Shown piece by piece: positions 1 to 9,092 of a stretch of 64,000 nt of DNA. The notes under the pieces were generated by a model, which was not told the DNA's origin, did not search any database, and saw nothing but the letters and a program-made list of their open reading frames with translations. The DNA is from Methylobacterium frigidaeris (lineage in GTDB: Bacteria > Pseudomonadota > Alphaproteobacteria > Rhizobiales > Beijerinckiaceae): contig NZ_BPQJ01000009.1 in the NCBI RefSeq assembly GCF_022179185.1, positions 154,539 to 218,538 on the forward strand, read 5' to 3'. How positions within the stretch are numbered: position 1 is the first letter of the stretch; each line of letters opens with the position of its first letter. The translations under genes and the position numbers were made by a program.

Positions 1-1
1 C

Positions 2-97
2 CGGGTGCTCGAATTCGGCGTGGCCGACGAGACTGCCTGGCGGGTCGGCCTGTCCTGCGGCGGGCGCATTCGCGTACTGGTCGAGCCGGTCGCGTGA
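2..97 (+). CDS. XdhC/CoxI-family protein, C-terminal fragment (cut by window edge)
   Basis: The first 31 codons read in one open frame to a TGA and end in a Cys-Gly-Gly-containing segment (GLSCGGRIRVLVEPVA) typical of the end of an XdhC_CoxI N-terminal-domain protein. Such proteins help mature molybdenum hydroxylases of the xanthine dehydrogenase/CO dehydrogenase/aldehyde oxidase type. The stop overlaps the GTG start of the next gene (GTGA), and that gene encodes the XdhC Rossmann half. The XdhC unit is therefore encoded here as two translationally coupled proteins. The upstream part is outside the window, so length and start are unknown. Confidence 0.7.
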   Translation, partial: RVLEFGVADETAWRVGLSCGGRIRVLVEPVA

Positions 98-788
98 AGC
101 TCGACATCCTGCGGGAGATGAACCGGGAGCGCGCCGCCCGCCGCGCCGTCATCCTGATCACCGATACGACCGACGGCGGCCAGCGTCTGGTGCGCGAGGC
201 CGAGGCCGATCACGATCCTCTCGCGCCGGAACTGCTGGCGCGGTTCCGCTCGGGCAAGAGCGGGATCGTCGAGGCCGAGGGTCGCTCGCTGTTCCTCACC
301 GTGCAGGTGCCGCCGCCGCGGCTCGTGGTGATCGGCGCGGTCCATATCAGCCAGGCGCTGGCCCCGATGGCACGCCTGACCGACCTCGACGTCACCATCA
401 TCGACCCGCGCACCGCCTTCGCGACGCCGGAGCGCTTTCCGGACGTAAACCTGCTGCCGCTCTGGCCGGACGATGCCCTGGCGCAACTGCCGCCGCTCGA
501 CCGTTACACCGCGCTCGCGGCGCTCACCCACGACCCGAAGATCGACGATCCGGCACTCGTCGCGGCGCTCAAGGTGGAATGCTTCTATGTCGGGGCGCTG
601 GGCTCGCGGAAGACCCATGGCCGGCGCGTCGAGCGCCTGACGGCCGCCGGCCTGACGAGTGAGCAGATCAGCCGGATCGCCGCGCCGATCGGGCTCGATA
701 TCGGCGCGGTCAGCCCGGCCGAGATCGCCGTCTCGACTCTGGCGCAGGTGATCGCGGCCCTGCGCCAGGACCGCCGCCGGGCACCCAC

Positions 789-792
<4 letters not shown>
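94..792 (+). CDS. XdhC-family (Rossmann domain) molybdenum-hydroxylase maturation protein
   Basis: A 232-residue protein from a GTG start coupled by a GTGA overlap to the preceding XdhC fragment. A Rossmann-type strand (PPPRLVVIGAVHISQALAPMA) lies near residue 75. The later segments PLDRYTALAALTHDPKIDDPAL and FYVGALGSRKTHGRR are hallmarks of the XdhC C-terminal domain. Family members bind molybdenum cofactor and help sulfurate it and deliver it to xanthine dehydrogenase-like enzymes. The next gene starts 4 bp before this stop, so it belongs to one operon with two further molybdopterin-handling genes. The client enzyme is presumably encoded upstream. Confidence 0.85.
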
Positions 793-1800
<1,008 letters not shown>

Positions 1801-1808
<8 letters not shown>

Positions 1809-2394
1809 GCCGATCGGCACGGTGCTGCTCGCCGCCGGCCGCGGCACACGCTTCGGCGCGAGCCCGAAGCTCCTGAGCCCGCTCGACGGCAAGCCGCTGG
1901 TGCGTCACGCGGCGGAGGCCGCGGTCGCGGCCGGGCTCGGGCCGGTGGTGGCCGTGCTCGGCCATGCGGGCGAGGCGGTGCGCGACGCGCTCGCCGGATT
2001 GCCGCTGACGCTCGTCGAGAATCCTGATTACGCCGAAGGCTTGTCGACCTCGCTGCGCGCCGGGCTCGGCGCCATGCCGCAATCGGTGTCGGCGGCGCTC
2101 GTGCTCCTCGGCGACATGCCGCGGGTCGGCCCTGGCCTGCTGGTGCGGCTCGCCGACGCGTTCCGCGCCGCTCCGGTCGCCCCCTCCGCGGTCGTGCCGG
2201 TACGGGACGGGCAGCGCGGCAACCCGGTGCTGCTCAACCATCGCCTCCTCGGTCCGGGCCTCGCCATCCTCACCGGCGACCGTGGTGCCGGCCCGCTGCT
2301 GGCGCGACGCGACGATGTCCTGGAACTGCCGGTGGACGAGGCCGGCGTGCTGATCGACGTCGATACGCCGGCGGCTCTGGCGGGCCTGACCTGA
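1801..2394 (+). CDS. MobA-like nucleotidyltransferase (probable molybdenum cofactor cytidylyltransferase)
   Basis: A 197-residue single-domain nucleotidyltransferase. The N-terminal signature LLAAGRGTRFGASPKLL (residues about 9-25) is the nucleotide-binding LxAGxxxRxGxxK loop, and LLGDMPRV carries the metal-binding Asp. Members next to XdhC genes usually convert Mo-molybdopterin to its cytosine dinucleotide form (MocA type) rather than the guanine form. That assignment rests on context. The ATG lies inside the end of the preceding gene, so the two are translationally coupled. It is the last intact gene of the operon, and a decayed exporter gene lies convergently 4 bp beyond. Confidence 0.82.
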
Positions 2395-2398
2395 TCGA

Positions 2399-3005
2399 TC
2401 AGGTTGTCAGCCGCGAGGTGAGCACTCGCCGGCCGGCCACGGCGAAAAGCACCGCGACGGCGCCCTCGAACCACCGCCGCAGGCGCGGGTAAACGCGGGC
2501 CATCCGGCTGTTCGAGAACAGCCAGGCGTTGCCGCCGGAGATCAGGGTGCTCTGCAAGCCGATCGCAGCGATCACCAGCGCCAGTTCCGCCGGTGCGATG
2601 TCCGCGGCGACAGGCCGATTGTGTCGAGGAAGCCGAAGAGGAGGGATCGCTTCCGGGTCGGTCAGATGCAGGGCGAAGCCCCTGGCATAGGGGGCGTGAC
2701 GCCGAGACCTCGGCGGCTTTCCGTTCCGCGGCCGCCGGCCCCGGATCGCGCGGCACGCCGATTTGAAAGCCAGGAACAGGAGAGAGGCGCTGCGGAGATC
2801 ACGCAGCACCTCCAGGGTCCAGGCGCTCCAGGCCGTCGCCAGCCCGAGCGCTGCGGCGACCGACCCGGTCCGATGCCGAGGGCGAGGCCCGTCCGGCGCC
2901 CGGCCTGCATCGCGGTGTCGGCGATCGCCGGCGTCGCCGGACCGGGACTCGCCGGGGCGAAGGCCGCCGAGAGGATCGGGGGTGACCGAGAGGGACGTCG
3001 CGTCG
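2399..3005 (-). pseudogene. LysE/RhtB-family amino-acid exporter, frameshifted relic
   Basis: Pieces of one LysE-type transporter occur in order on the minus strand but in different frames. The N-terminal signature ASPGPATPAIADTAMQAGRR lies near 2900-2960. After a frameshift near 2870 comes TGSVAAALGLATAWSAW, then LRSASLLFLAFKSACRAIRG. LHLTDPEAI continues in that frame, but the expected LLFGFLDTIGLSPRT at about 2610-2650 is readable only in a third frame. The C-terminus AELALVIAAIGLQSTLISGG ... RRVLTSRL returns to the earlier frame and ends at 2399. At least three frame changes in about 600 bp mean no functional exporter is made. The 5' limit is approximate because no start codon was recognised. 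Confidence 0.8.
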
Positions 3006-3107
3006 GGCCGTCTGTGATGCGCCGCGCCACGCCCGGCACCCGCGACGGGGCCGCAGCCCGTCGGGGCTCCGGTCGCGTCCTGACCTCACCGGGACGTGAG
3101 GGCCGTC

Positions 3108-3989
3108 TCACAGCCCCGCGGCGGCGCCGATGTTCAGGAGCCCGATCACGGCGGTGAAGACCGCGTAGACGAAACCGAGATTCAACGCCACGCCGAGGAC
3201 GCCCACACCGAGGCCTGCCGCCACCACGATCCCGTCGCGCTCGACGAGGCCGAGGCCGACCAGGGTCACGGCGAGGCCCAGCGGGATCTGGCCGACCAGG
3301 GGGGCGGCGACGATCAGCACCAGGGAGAGCGCCAGGAGAAGCAGCCCCATGGTGCGCATGCCGATGTCGTTCTCGAACACCCGCAGCCGCGGCCGCGACC
3401 AGCGCTCGAGCCGGCGCAGCAGCGGGACGGCGCGGGACACCGCCCGCTGCAGGTCGGCCCGGGCGATCGAGCGGCCGAGCAGCGCGCGAGGCAGCCAGGG
3501 CGCCGACATGCCGGCGGCGATCTGCGCCGCCACCAGGGCGAGGAGCAGGCCGCAGATCAGCGGGATCGGCGGCGGCATCGGCAGGCAGTTGGGCAGGCCG
3601 AGCAGCACCACGAGGAGGGCGAAGGCCCGGTCGCGCAGGACCGCCACGATGTCGCCGACGGTCAGCCGCTCGGTCTCCTGGGCGGCGAGGACGGTCAGGA
3701 CCTCGGAAGTGCGGGCGAATTGCGTCACGGGGCTCTGGCCGTCCGGTGCCGGGGAGGCGCCCCCTTGCGGGATCGCGGCACCCTCGACGGAGGGCACGGC
3801 ACTCGCCGGCGGGGTCACGGCGCCCCGGGCCGGGGTCGCCCGGCCCCCTCTAGCCCACTCCGCCGCCCGGGCCAACCCGCGCGCGTGGGTTGTGCCCGCG
3901 CCGAGATCGGCGCGGACCGGCCCGGCGGCGAGAAGGGGGCCGAGCCGCCGTCGAAGCGGCCCGGCCGCGGAGAGGATGCGCCTGTGCAT
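3108..3989 (-). CDS. exoD: ExoD-family membrane protein
   Basis: The C-terminal 200 residues are a standard ExoD (exopolysaccharide synthesis) protein. The conserved opening is SEVLTVLAAQETERLTVGDIVAVLRDRAF, followed by LLVVLLGLPNCLPMPPPIPL and several hydrophobic segments, and it ends in a glycine-rich hydrophobic tail. ExoD was described in Sinorhizobium as needed for normal exopolysaccharide and nodule invasion. Its molecular role is unknown. From the ATG at 3989 the protein is 293 residues, but the first 85 or so are Pro/Ala/Arg-rich and unlike the family. An in-frame GTG near 3728 (VTQFARTSEVL) would give a normal-length protein and may be the true start. Confidence 0.75.
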   Translation of the reverse strand: MHRRILSAAGPLRRRLGPLLAAGPVRADLGAGTTHARGLARAAEWARGGRATPARGAVTPPASAVPSVEGAAIPQGGASPAPDGQSPVTQFARTSEVLTVLAAQETERLTVGDIVAVLRDRAFALLVVLLGLPNCLPMPPPIPLICGLLLALVAAQIAAGMSAPWLPRALLGRSIARADLQRAVSRAVPLLRRLERWSRPRLRVFENDIGMRTMGLLLLALSLVLIVAAPLVGQIPLGLAVTLVGLGLVERDGIVVAAGLGVGVLGVALNLGFVYAVFTAVIGLLNIGAAAGL

Positions 3990-4100
3990 GGTTCACCGAC
4001 GTGAGCGCCGCGCTGCGAGAGCGCGGCCGTTACGGGCCTCTCACACGGCCAACCGGGCAATCGTAGGGCAGACTCCAAGAAAAATGCCGGGCTGCCGGAT

Positions 4101-4370
4101 TCAGTGCAGCGTCAGCACCCCGTTCACGGCGCGGAACTCCGCCGGCTTGATCAGGCGCGAATGGGCCACCCGGACCGAGTGCAGCGGTCCATCCAGCTCG
4201 CGCTTCCAGAAATCCAGGAAGCCGGTGAGCACCGGGAAGCGTGGGGCGAGGTCATAATCCTGCCAGACATAGGTCTGCAGCACGCCGGGATGATCGGGGA
4301 TGCGGTAGAGGATGTGGGCCGTGGTCAGCCCGTATCCCTCGATCTGCTGCCGGAACTCCTTAGAGACCAT
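4101..4370 (-). CDS. usg: Usg-like protein (function unknown)
   Basis: An 89-residue protein matching the Usg family, first noted near trp genes in Caulobacter and widespread in alphaproteobacteria. The diagnostic segments are IEGYGLTTAHILYRIPDHP, LLQTYVWQDYDLAPRFP-like text and LDGPLHSVRVAHSRLIKPAEF. There is no signal peptide or membrane segment, so it is probably cytoplasmic. The start is well supported by a strong Shine-Dalgarno sequence (AGGAGG) about 5 bases upstream of the ATG. No biochemical function is established. It stands alone, with a 350-base gap upstream of its start. Confidence 0.88.
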   Translation of the reverse strand: MVSKEFRQQIEGYGLTTAHILYRIPDHPGVLQTYVWQDYDLAPRFPVLTGFLDFWKRELDGPLHSVRVAHSRLIKPAEFRAVNGVLTLH

Positions 4371-4726
4371 GACACCTCCTGAGTGGTTGACGATCCTTCT
4401 CGGGTGCGTAGCGCTTTGCCGACCAAGCGTCCGATGATGCAGTTAATCAATGGTTACGCTCAAGCGGAAACAGAGGTTAATGCGTTGATTTTTCAGGCAA
4501 TGGCAGCCTCCTCGCGTGAGTGCTGACAGTCTCGGGTCGCCCGCCGCCTCGGATCCGGCCGGGGATATCTCGAATGACGGGCCGGGAGGGCCGGGCCCGG
4601 TCCGGTGCACGCAGTCGGACGAGGATCGCGCGCCGCCGAGCACGTGTAGCGTAGTCCTCGTGGCAGCTTGACGTTACGTTCCATGGAAAAGATATTTCCA
4701 GGATCGCAACGATAGACCCGGCTCCC
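4371..4726. other. intergenic region between usg and bcsS, probable divergent promoters
   Basis: About 356 bases without a credible gene. It separates two divergent genes and is locally AT-richer than its surroundings, particularly around 4436-4500 and 4660-4705, as expected for promoters. A short inverted repeat (TGGAAA, 5-base spacer, TTTCCA) spans 4684-4700, about 27 bases upstream of the bcsS start, and could be an operator. No known regulator consensus was recognised. Confidence 0.4.
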
Positions 4727-5479
4727 GTGCCTCGTCCCCCATTTCCTCCCGTTCTGCTCTGTGCGGCGGCCGGTCTCGCCTGCCCGGACGGCGCGTTCGC
4801 CGACGAGCGGGAGGAGGTACGGACCGTGCTGTTCGGCAGCCTGGATGCGGGCCGCTCGACCTTCGTCAGTACCGGGGCCAAGGTGGCGCCAGGCGGGATC
4901 GCCCGGGACGGGTTCGTGGCCCTCGCGACCCTTGGCTACGGCCTGCGGCCGGAGCGCGATTGGTGGGGCGACCCGCGGGCGAAGGCCGGCGCGACCCCGC
5001 CCCGCACCCTGCGCCACACCGTGCAGGCCGGCGCCCTGGCCGGATGGCAGTGGATGCGCGACTGGGGCGTCGCCGCCCTGTTCGCCGGGCCCGAACTTGC
5101 CTTCGAGGTACTGGACAGTCCCGGCACGAGGCGGCTGCCGGCACCGCGCCCCGGCATGCGCGTGCAAGGAGAGCTGTGGGCCCGGCCGACCGAGGCGACG
5201 CTCGTCACCGCGACGCTGATCGGCGGGACGGCCCGCTGGAGCGCCTGGGGCCGGGTCTCCTGGGGCGTCCGGCTGCCCGCGCTGGGAGCCACCTATCTCG
5301 GTCCCGAGGCCGCCCTCTACGCCGACCGGACCGGCTACCGCAAATGGAGCCTCGGCCTCCACGCCACCGATTTCGCGGTGGCGCAGGTCAGCTTTCGCGT
5401 CTCAGCCGGCTGGGTCTACGAGGAACAGATCCGGCGCCCGGGCGCCTACGGCACGCTGACCGCCTGGCTGCCCCTCTGA
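4727..5479 (+). CDS. bcsS: BcsS-type cellulose biosynthesis protein, predicted outer-membrane beta-barrel
   Basis: A 250-residue secreted protein from a GTG start. A short N-terminal signal peptide (hydrophobic LLCAAAGLACPDGAFA) is followed by alternating amphipathic strands ending in FRVSAGWVYEEQIRRPGAYGTLTAWLPL. The repeated aromatic/glycine strands (LGYGLRPERDWWGDPRAK, YRKWSLGLHATDFAVAQVSF) are characteristic of the BcsS proteins annotated in Methylobacterium and relatives. Its role in cellulose export is inferred by family name only, and no bcsA, bcsB or bcsC gene is present in this window. The 3' end overlaps the convergent photolyase gene by 78 bp. Confidence 0.72.
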   Translation: MPRPPFPPVLLCAAAGLACPDGAFADEREEVRTVLFGSLDAGRSTFVSTGAKVAPGGIARDGFVALATLGYGLRPERDWWGDPRAKAGATPPRTLRHTVQAGALAGWQWMRDWGVAALFAGPELAFEVLDSPGTRRLPAPRPGMRVQGELWARPTEATLVTATLIGGTARWSAWGRVSWGVRLPALGATYLGPEAALYADRTGYRKWSLGLHATDFAVAQVSFRVSAGWVYEEQIRRPGAYGTLTAWLPL

Positions 5480-7003
5480 TGTATCGAGGGAATCGAGGAA
5501 GCGGGCGGCGTCGGCCACGATCGCGTCCCGGCGCGCCGGCGGCATCGTGTCGAGGGTCCGATACGGCATGGCGAGGCGCTGGTTGCCGCGCAGGCGATCG
5601 CCGTTCGCGATCAGAAAGTTCCAGTACAGGTAGTTGAACGGGCAGGCCGTCTCGCCGCCCTTCTTCTTCACGTCATAGGCGCAACCGCGGCAGTAATCCG
5701 ACATCCGGTCGATATAGGCGCCGGAAGACGCGTAGGGCTTCGAGCCGAGGAGCCCGCCATCGGCCCAGAGCGCCATGCCGTGGACGTTGGGCAGCTCCAC
5801 CCACTCGTAGGCGTCGGCATAGACGACCAGGAACCATTCCTCGACCTGGCGCGGCGCCAGGCCCGCCAGGAGCGCGAAGTTGCCCAGCACCATCAGGCGC
5901 TGGATGTGGTGGGCATGCGCATGGGCCTTCGTATCGCGCACGCATTCGGCAAGGCAGGCCATGGCGGTCTCGCCCGACCAGTAGAACCACGGCAGGTCGC
6001 GGGTGGCGTTCAGCGCATTGGTCTCCGGATAATCCGGCATCCGCGCCCAGTAGAGCCCGCGCACGTATTCGCGCCAGCCGAGGATCTGGCGGATGAAGCC
6101 CTCGGCGGCGTTGAGGGGTGCGGTGCCCTCGCGCCAGCGTCCTTCCGCCGCCCGGCAGACCTCCTCGGCGTCGAGGAGACCGAGATTGAGGGCGGGCGCG
6201 ATCAACCCGTGATAGAGGAAGGGCGTGCTCGCCCGCATCGCGTCCTGGTAGTCGCCGAACTCGGGCAGGCACTCGTCCAGGAAGTGGCGCAGGGCCGCGA
6301 GGGCCTCGGTGCGGGTCACCGGCCAGCCGAACCCGTCGAGATCGCCGAAATGGCCGGGGAAGCGGCGGGCGACGAGGTCCATCACACCCCGCGTCACCGC
6401 GTCGGGCGGGAAGCGACGGCGCTCCGGCACGGCGTGGCCGGGGGGCAGGCGGCGGCGGTTGTCGTGGTCGAAGTTCCAGCGTCCGCCCACCGGCTCGCGC
6501 CCCTCCATCAGGAAGCCGGTGCGCCGGCGCATGGCGCGGTAGAAGGTCTCCATCCGGAGTGTCTCGCGTCCCTCCGCCCAGCGGGCGAAGACCGGCCGCG
6601 GGCACAGGAATCGGGTGTCGTCCCGGATCTCGACGGGCAGCCCGAACCGCTCCTCCCAGGTTCGCATCATCGCCTCGACCCGCCACTCGCCGGCTTCGGT
6701 CACGACGATCCGGTCGGGCCGGCGGCGGGCGACGGCCCGTGCGAGCTCGCCCGTGAACGAGCCGGCATTGCCCGGATCCTCGAGGGCGACGTAGTCGACC
6801 GCGATGCCGCGCCCACGCAATTCGGCCGCGAAGTGGCGCATGGCTGAGAAGACCAGCACCAGCTTCTGCTTGTGGTGGCGCACATAGGTCGCCTCCTCGA
6901 GGACCTCGACCATCAGCACCGTGTCGGCGCCGGGATCGAGGTCGGTGAGGGTGGCGAGCCGGGGATGGAGCTGGTCCCCGAGCACGAGGCGGAGCGTGCG
7001 CAT
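5402..7003 (-). CDS. phrB: iron-sulfur bacterial (6-4) photolyase / cryptochrome (PhrB/FeS-BCP type)
   Basis: A 533-residue flavoprotein of the photolyase-related family. It begins LRLVLGDQL, the opening of the N-terminal antenna-binding Rossmann domain, and has the FAD-domain text HHIQRLMVLGNFALLAGL and WVELPNVHGMALWADGG. Cysteines fall at positions 350, 438, 441 and 454, the numbering of the [4Fe-4S] ligands in Agrobacterium PhrB. This supports a light-driven enzyme that repairs (6-4) photoproducts using FAD, an FeS cluster and a ribityllumazine antenna. It is divergent from the formyltransferase gene 160 bp away. The C-terminal 25 codons overlap bcsS on the other strand. Confidence 0.93.
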   Translation of the reverse strand: MRTLRLVLGDQLHPRLATLTDLDPGADTVLMVEVLEEATYVRHHKQKLVLVFSAMRHFAAELRGRGIAVDYVALEDPGNAGSFTGELARAVARRRPDRIVVTEAGEWRVEAMMRTWEERFGLPVEIRDDTRFLCPRPVFARWAEGRETLRMETFYRAMRRRTGFLMEGREPVGGRWNFDHDNRRRLPPGHAVPERRRFPPDAVTRGVMDLVARRFPGHFGDLDGFGWPVTRTEALAALRHFLDECLPEFGDYQDAMRASTPFLYHGLIAPALNLGLLDAEEVCRAAEGRWREGTAPLNAAEGFIRQILGWREYVRGLYWARMPDYPETNALNATRDLPWFYWSGETAMACLAECVRDTKAHAHAHHIQRLMVLGNFALLAGLAPRQVEEWFLVVYADAYEWVELPNVHGMALWADGGLLGSKPYASSGAYIDRMSDYCRGCAYDVKKKGGETACPFNYLYWNFLIANGDRLRGNQRLAMPYRTLDTMPPARRDAIVADAARFLDSLDTSEGQPGGQRAVGARAPDLFLVDPAG

Positions 7004-7163
7004 GCCTGGTCAGCCTCCGGCCCGCGGACGCGAAGGATTGATCGACAGGCGCACCATTGCGGCTCCCCTCCGGCTTCCCATAACGCTAGCTAGGGCGCTC
7101 GGGGGCACCCGCGCCGGGCCGAACCGCCGCAGGGGCCGGAACCGGCAGCTAAGGAGTCGCGAC

Positions 7164-8030
7164 GTGAAATTCGCCTTCGCGGGAATCGATTTCCTGGGCG
7201 GTGTGTTCGAGGCCCTGGTCGCGGCGGGCTGGCAGCCGATCAAGCTGTTTACCCGCCCCTGCGACGGGGTCTACGACCAGAACGAGGCGGTCGTGGCCCT
7301 GGCCCGGCGGCACCGGGTGCCGATCCAGCTCTCGCGCATCCGCGTCGCCGACATCGAGGCGCTGTCGGCCGAGCACGGGCGCGACTGGGCGCTGGTGGTG
7401 GCGGGCTATCCGTGGCTGATCACCGGCTGGCCGGGCCGGGTGCGCTACGCCCTCAACCTCCATCCCTCGCCGCTGCCGGACGGTCGCGGGCCCTATCCGC
7501 TGTTCCGCGCCATCGTGGAGTCCTACGAGAGCTGGGGCGTGACCGCTCACGTGCTGGCCGAGGAGGGGTTCGACACCGGCGACATCCTGGCCCAGGACGT
7601 CTTCCCGCTCTCCGGCGCGGAGACGCACGAGACCCTGCTCGCCCGCTGCCAGATGGCGGCGATGCGGCTCGCCCGCGGGCCGATCGCCCGCGACCTGCCC
7701 GCCCTGTGGCGCAAGGCCGAGCCGCAGGGCGACGGTGCCTACTGGCCGCGGGTCACCGACCTCGACCGCACCCTCGATTTCCGCCAGCCGGTCGCGGCGA
7801 TCCTGCGCCGGGTCCGGGCCTTCGGCGCCATCGAGACCCTGGCGCGGATCAATGACAACCGCATCTTCGTGCAGGAGGCCCACGGCTGGACTGAAGCACA
7901 CCGCCACGCCCCCGGCGCGGTGGTGCATTCCTACCGCCGCCAGATCCTGGTGGCGGCGCGGGACGGCTACGTGCAGATCACCCGCTGGAGCGCCATCCCG
8001 CTCGCCGACGCGGACAAGACGGGGCGCTGA
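7164..8030 (+). CDS. formyltransferase-family protein (Fmt-like)
   Basis: A 288-residue protein with the N10-formyltetrahydrofolate-dependent formyltransferase fold. Catalytic residues are visible as Asn98 and His100 in [20 protein letters not shown] and Asp137 in [10 protein letters not shown]. The substrate is uncertain. It is shorter than, and unlike, true methionyl-tRNA formyltransferase, lacks a clear tRNA-binding C-terminal domain, and is not beside def. The GTG start is chosen because of AAGGAG at 7151-7156 and because the N-terminus [13 protein letters not shown] then aligns with the family. DUF2256 follows 7 bases downstream, so the two form an operon divergent from the photolyase gene. 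Confidence 0.82.
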   Translation: MKFAFAGIDFLGGVFEALVAAGWQPIKLFTRPCDGVYDQNEAVVALARRHRVPIQLSRIRVADIEALSAEHGRDWALVVAGYPWLITGWPGRVRYALNLHPSPLPDGRGPYPLFRAIVESYESWGVTAHVLAEEGFDTGDILAQDVFPLSGAETHETLLARCQMAAMRLARGPIARDLPALWRKAEPQGDGAYWPRVTDLDRTLDFRQPVAAILRRVRAFGAIETLARINDNRIFVQEAHGWTEAHRHAPGAVVHSYRRQILVAARDGYVQITRWSAIPLADADKTGR

Positions 8031-8037
8031 CGCCGCG

Positions 8038-8241
8038 ATGCCGAAGATGCGTCGCAAGGGCGACCTGCCGCAGAAGACCTGCGCCCAATGCGGCCGGCCC
8101 TTCGCCTGGCGCAAGAAGTGGGAGCGGGTCTGGGACGAGGTGCGCTACTGCTCGGACGCCTGCCGGCGGGCGGCGCATCGGGGTGAGCCGGCGCGCCCGC
8201 CGGAGTCTCCCGCGTCCAAGTCGCGTCACGCTTCCAGGTGA
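8038..8241 (+). CDS. DUF2256 zinc-ribbon-like protein
   Basis: A 67-residue basic protein with two CxxC-type pairs ([28 protein letters not shown]) matching DUF2256. The four cysteines probably bind zinc. Members of this family are often found near cryptochrome/photolyase genes, and the photolyase gene here is only two genes away, but no function is known. It starts 7 bases after the formyltransferase stop and is probably co-transcribed with it. Its last 16 bases overlap the convergent znuB gene. Confidence 0.88.
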   Translation: MPKMRRKGDLPQKTCAQCGRPFAWRKKWERVWDEVRYCSDACRRAAHRGEPARPPESPASKSRHASR

Positions 8242-9092
8242 CGGGCGGGAAGGAGCCGCCAGACCAGGCCACCGCGTGGGCCGAGCAGCATCGAGGCGAG
8301 GTAGAGCGTGCCGGCGGCGAGCACGATCGCCGGTCCGGTCGGCAGGCTGGCGTAGTAGGAGACGAGGAGACCTGCCACGCTCGCGATCAGGGCGAGGATC
8401 ACGGCGGCCGGCATCAGCCCGGTGAGGTCGAGGGCCCAGAACCGGGCCGTGATCGCCGGCAGCAGCATCAACCCGACGGCGAGCAGCGTGCCGAGCGCGG
8501 CGAAGCCCCCGACGAGATTGAGCACCACCAAGGCGAGGAAGCCGTAATGCACCGGCCCGCTCGCCCGGCCGACCGAGCGCAGGAACAGCGGATCGACGCA
8601 TTCCATCACCAGCGGCCGGTAGGCCACGGCGAGCCCCACGAGCGTCACGGTGGCGATGCCGCCGAGCAGCACCAAGGCGTCGTCGTCGAGGGCCAGCACC
8701 GTGCCGAACAGGATGTGCAGGAGGTCGATCGACGAGCCCCGGGCCGAGATCAGCAGCACGCCGGCGGCGAGCGAGATGAGGTAGAAGGCCGCCAGGCTCG
8801 CATCCTCGCGCAATACCGTCGAGCGGGCGACGAAGCCGGAGAGGAGCGCCACCGCGAGGCCGGCGACGAGGCCGCCGAGCGTCATCGCCGGCAGCGACAG
8901 CCCGGCCCACAGGAAGCCGACCGCCGCGCCCGGCAGGATGGCGTGGCTCATCGCCTCGCTCATCAGGCTCATGCGGCGCAGGGTCAGGAAGACGCCGACC
9001 GGGGCGGCGCCGACCGACAGGGCGACGCAGCCGGCCAGCGCCCGGCGCATGAACGAGAATTCGACGAAGGGCGCCGTCAGGAGGTCGATCAC
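8226..9092 (-). CDS. znuB: zinc ABC transporter permease ZnuB
   Basis: A 288-residue integral membrane protein of the metal ABC-3 permease family with eight or so hydrophobic segments. The characteristic loop [20 protein letters not shown] lies near residues 42-61 and [19 protein letters not shown] near 200. It forms the membrane channel for zinc (or possibly manganese) uptake with ZnuC. The GTG start overlaps the end of znuC by 4 bp (GTGA). Zinc specificity is inferred from the adjacent Zur-type regulator. No periplasmic binding protein (ZnuA) is encoded next to it. Confidence 0.9.
   Translation of the reverse strand: MIDLLTAPFVEFSFMRRALAGCVALSVGAAPVGVFLTLRRMSLMSEAMSHAILPGAAVGFLWAGLSLPAMTLGGLVAGLAVALLSGFVARSTVLREDASLAAFYLISLAAGVLLISARGSSIDLLHILFGTVLALDDDALVLLGGIATVTLVGLAVAYRPLVMECVDPLFLRSVGRASGPVHYGFLALVVLNLVGGFAALGTLLAVGLMLLPAITARFWALDLTGLMPAAVILALIASVAGLLVSYYASLPTGPAIVLAAGTLYLASMLLGPRGGLVWRLLPARHLEA

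Noticed and set aside
7164..8030. Methionyl-tRNA formyltransferase (housekeeping fmt)
   Set aside because: It is not adjacent to def, lacks a recognisable tRNA-binding C-terminal domain, and is linked to a photolyase and DUF2256. It is called only as a formyltransferase-family protein.
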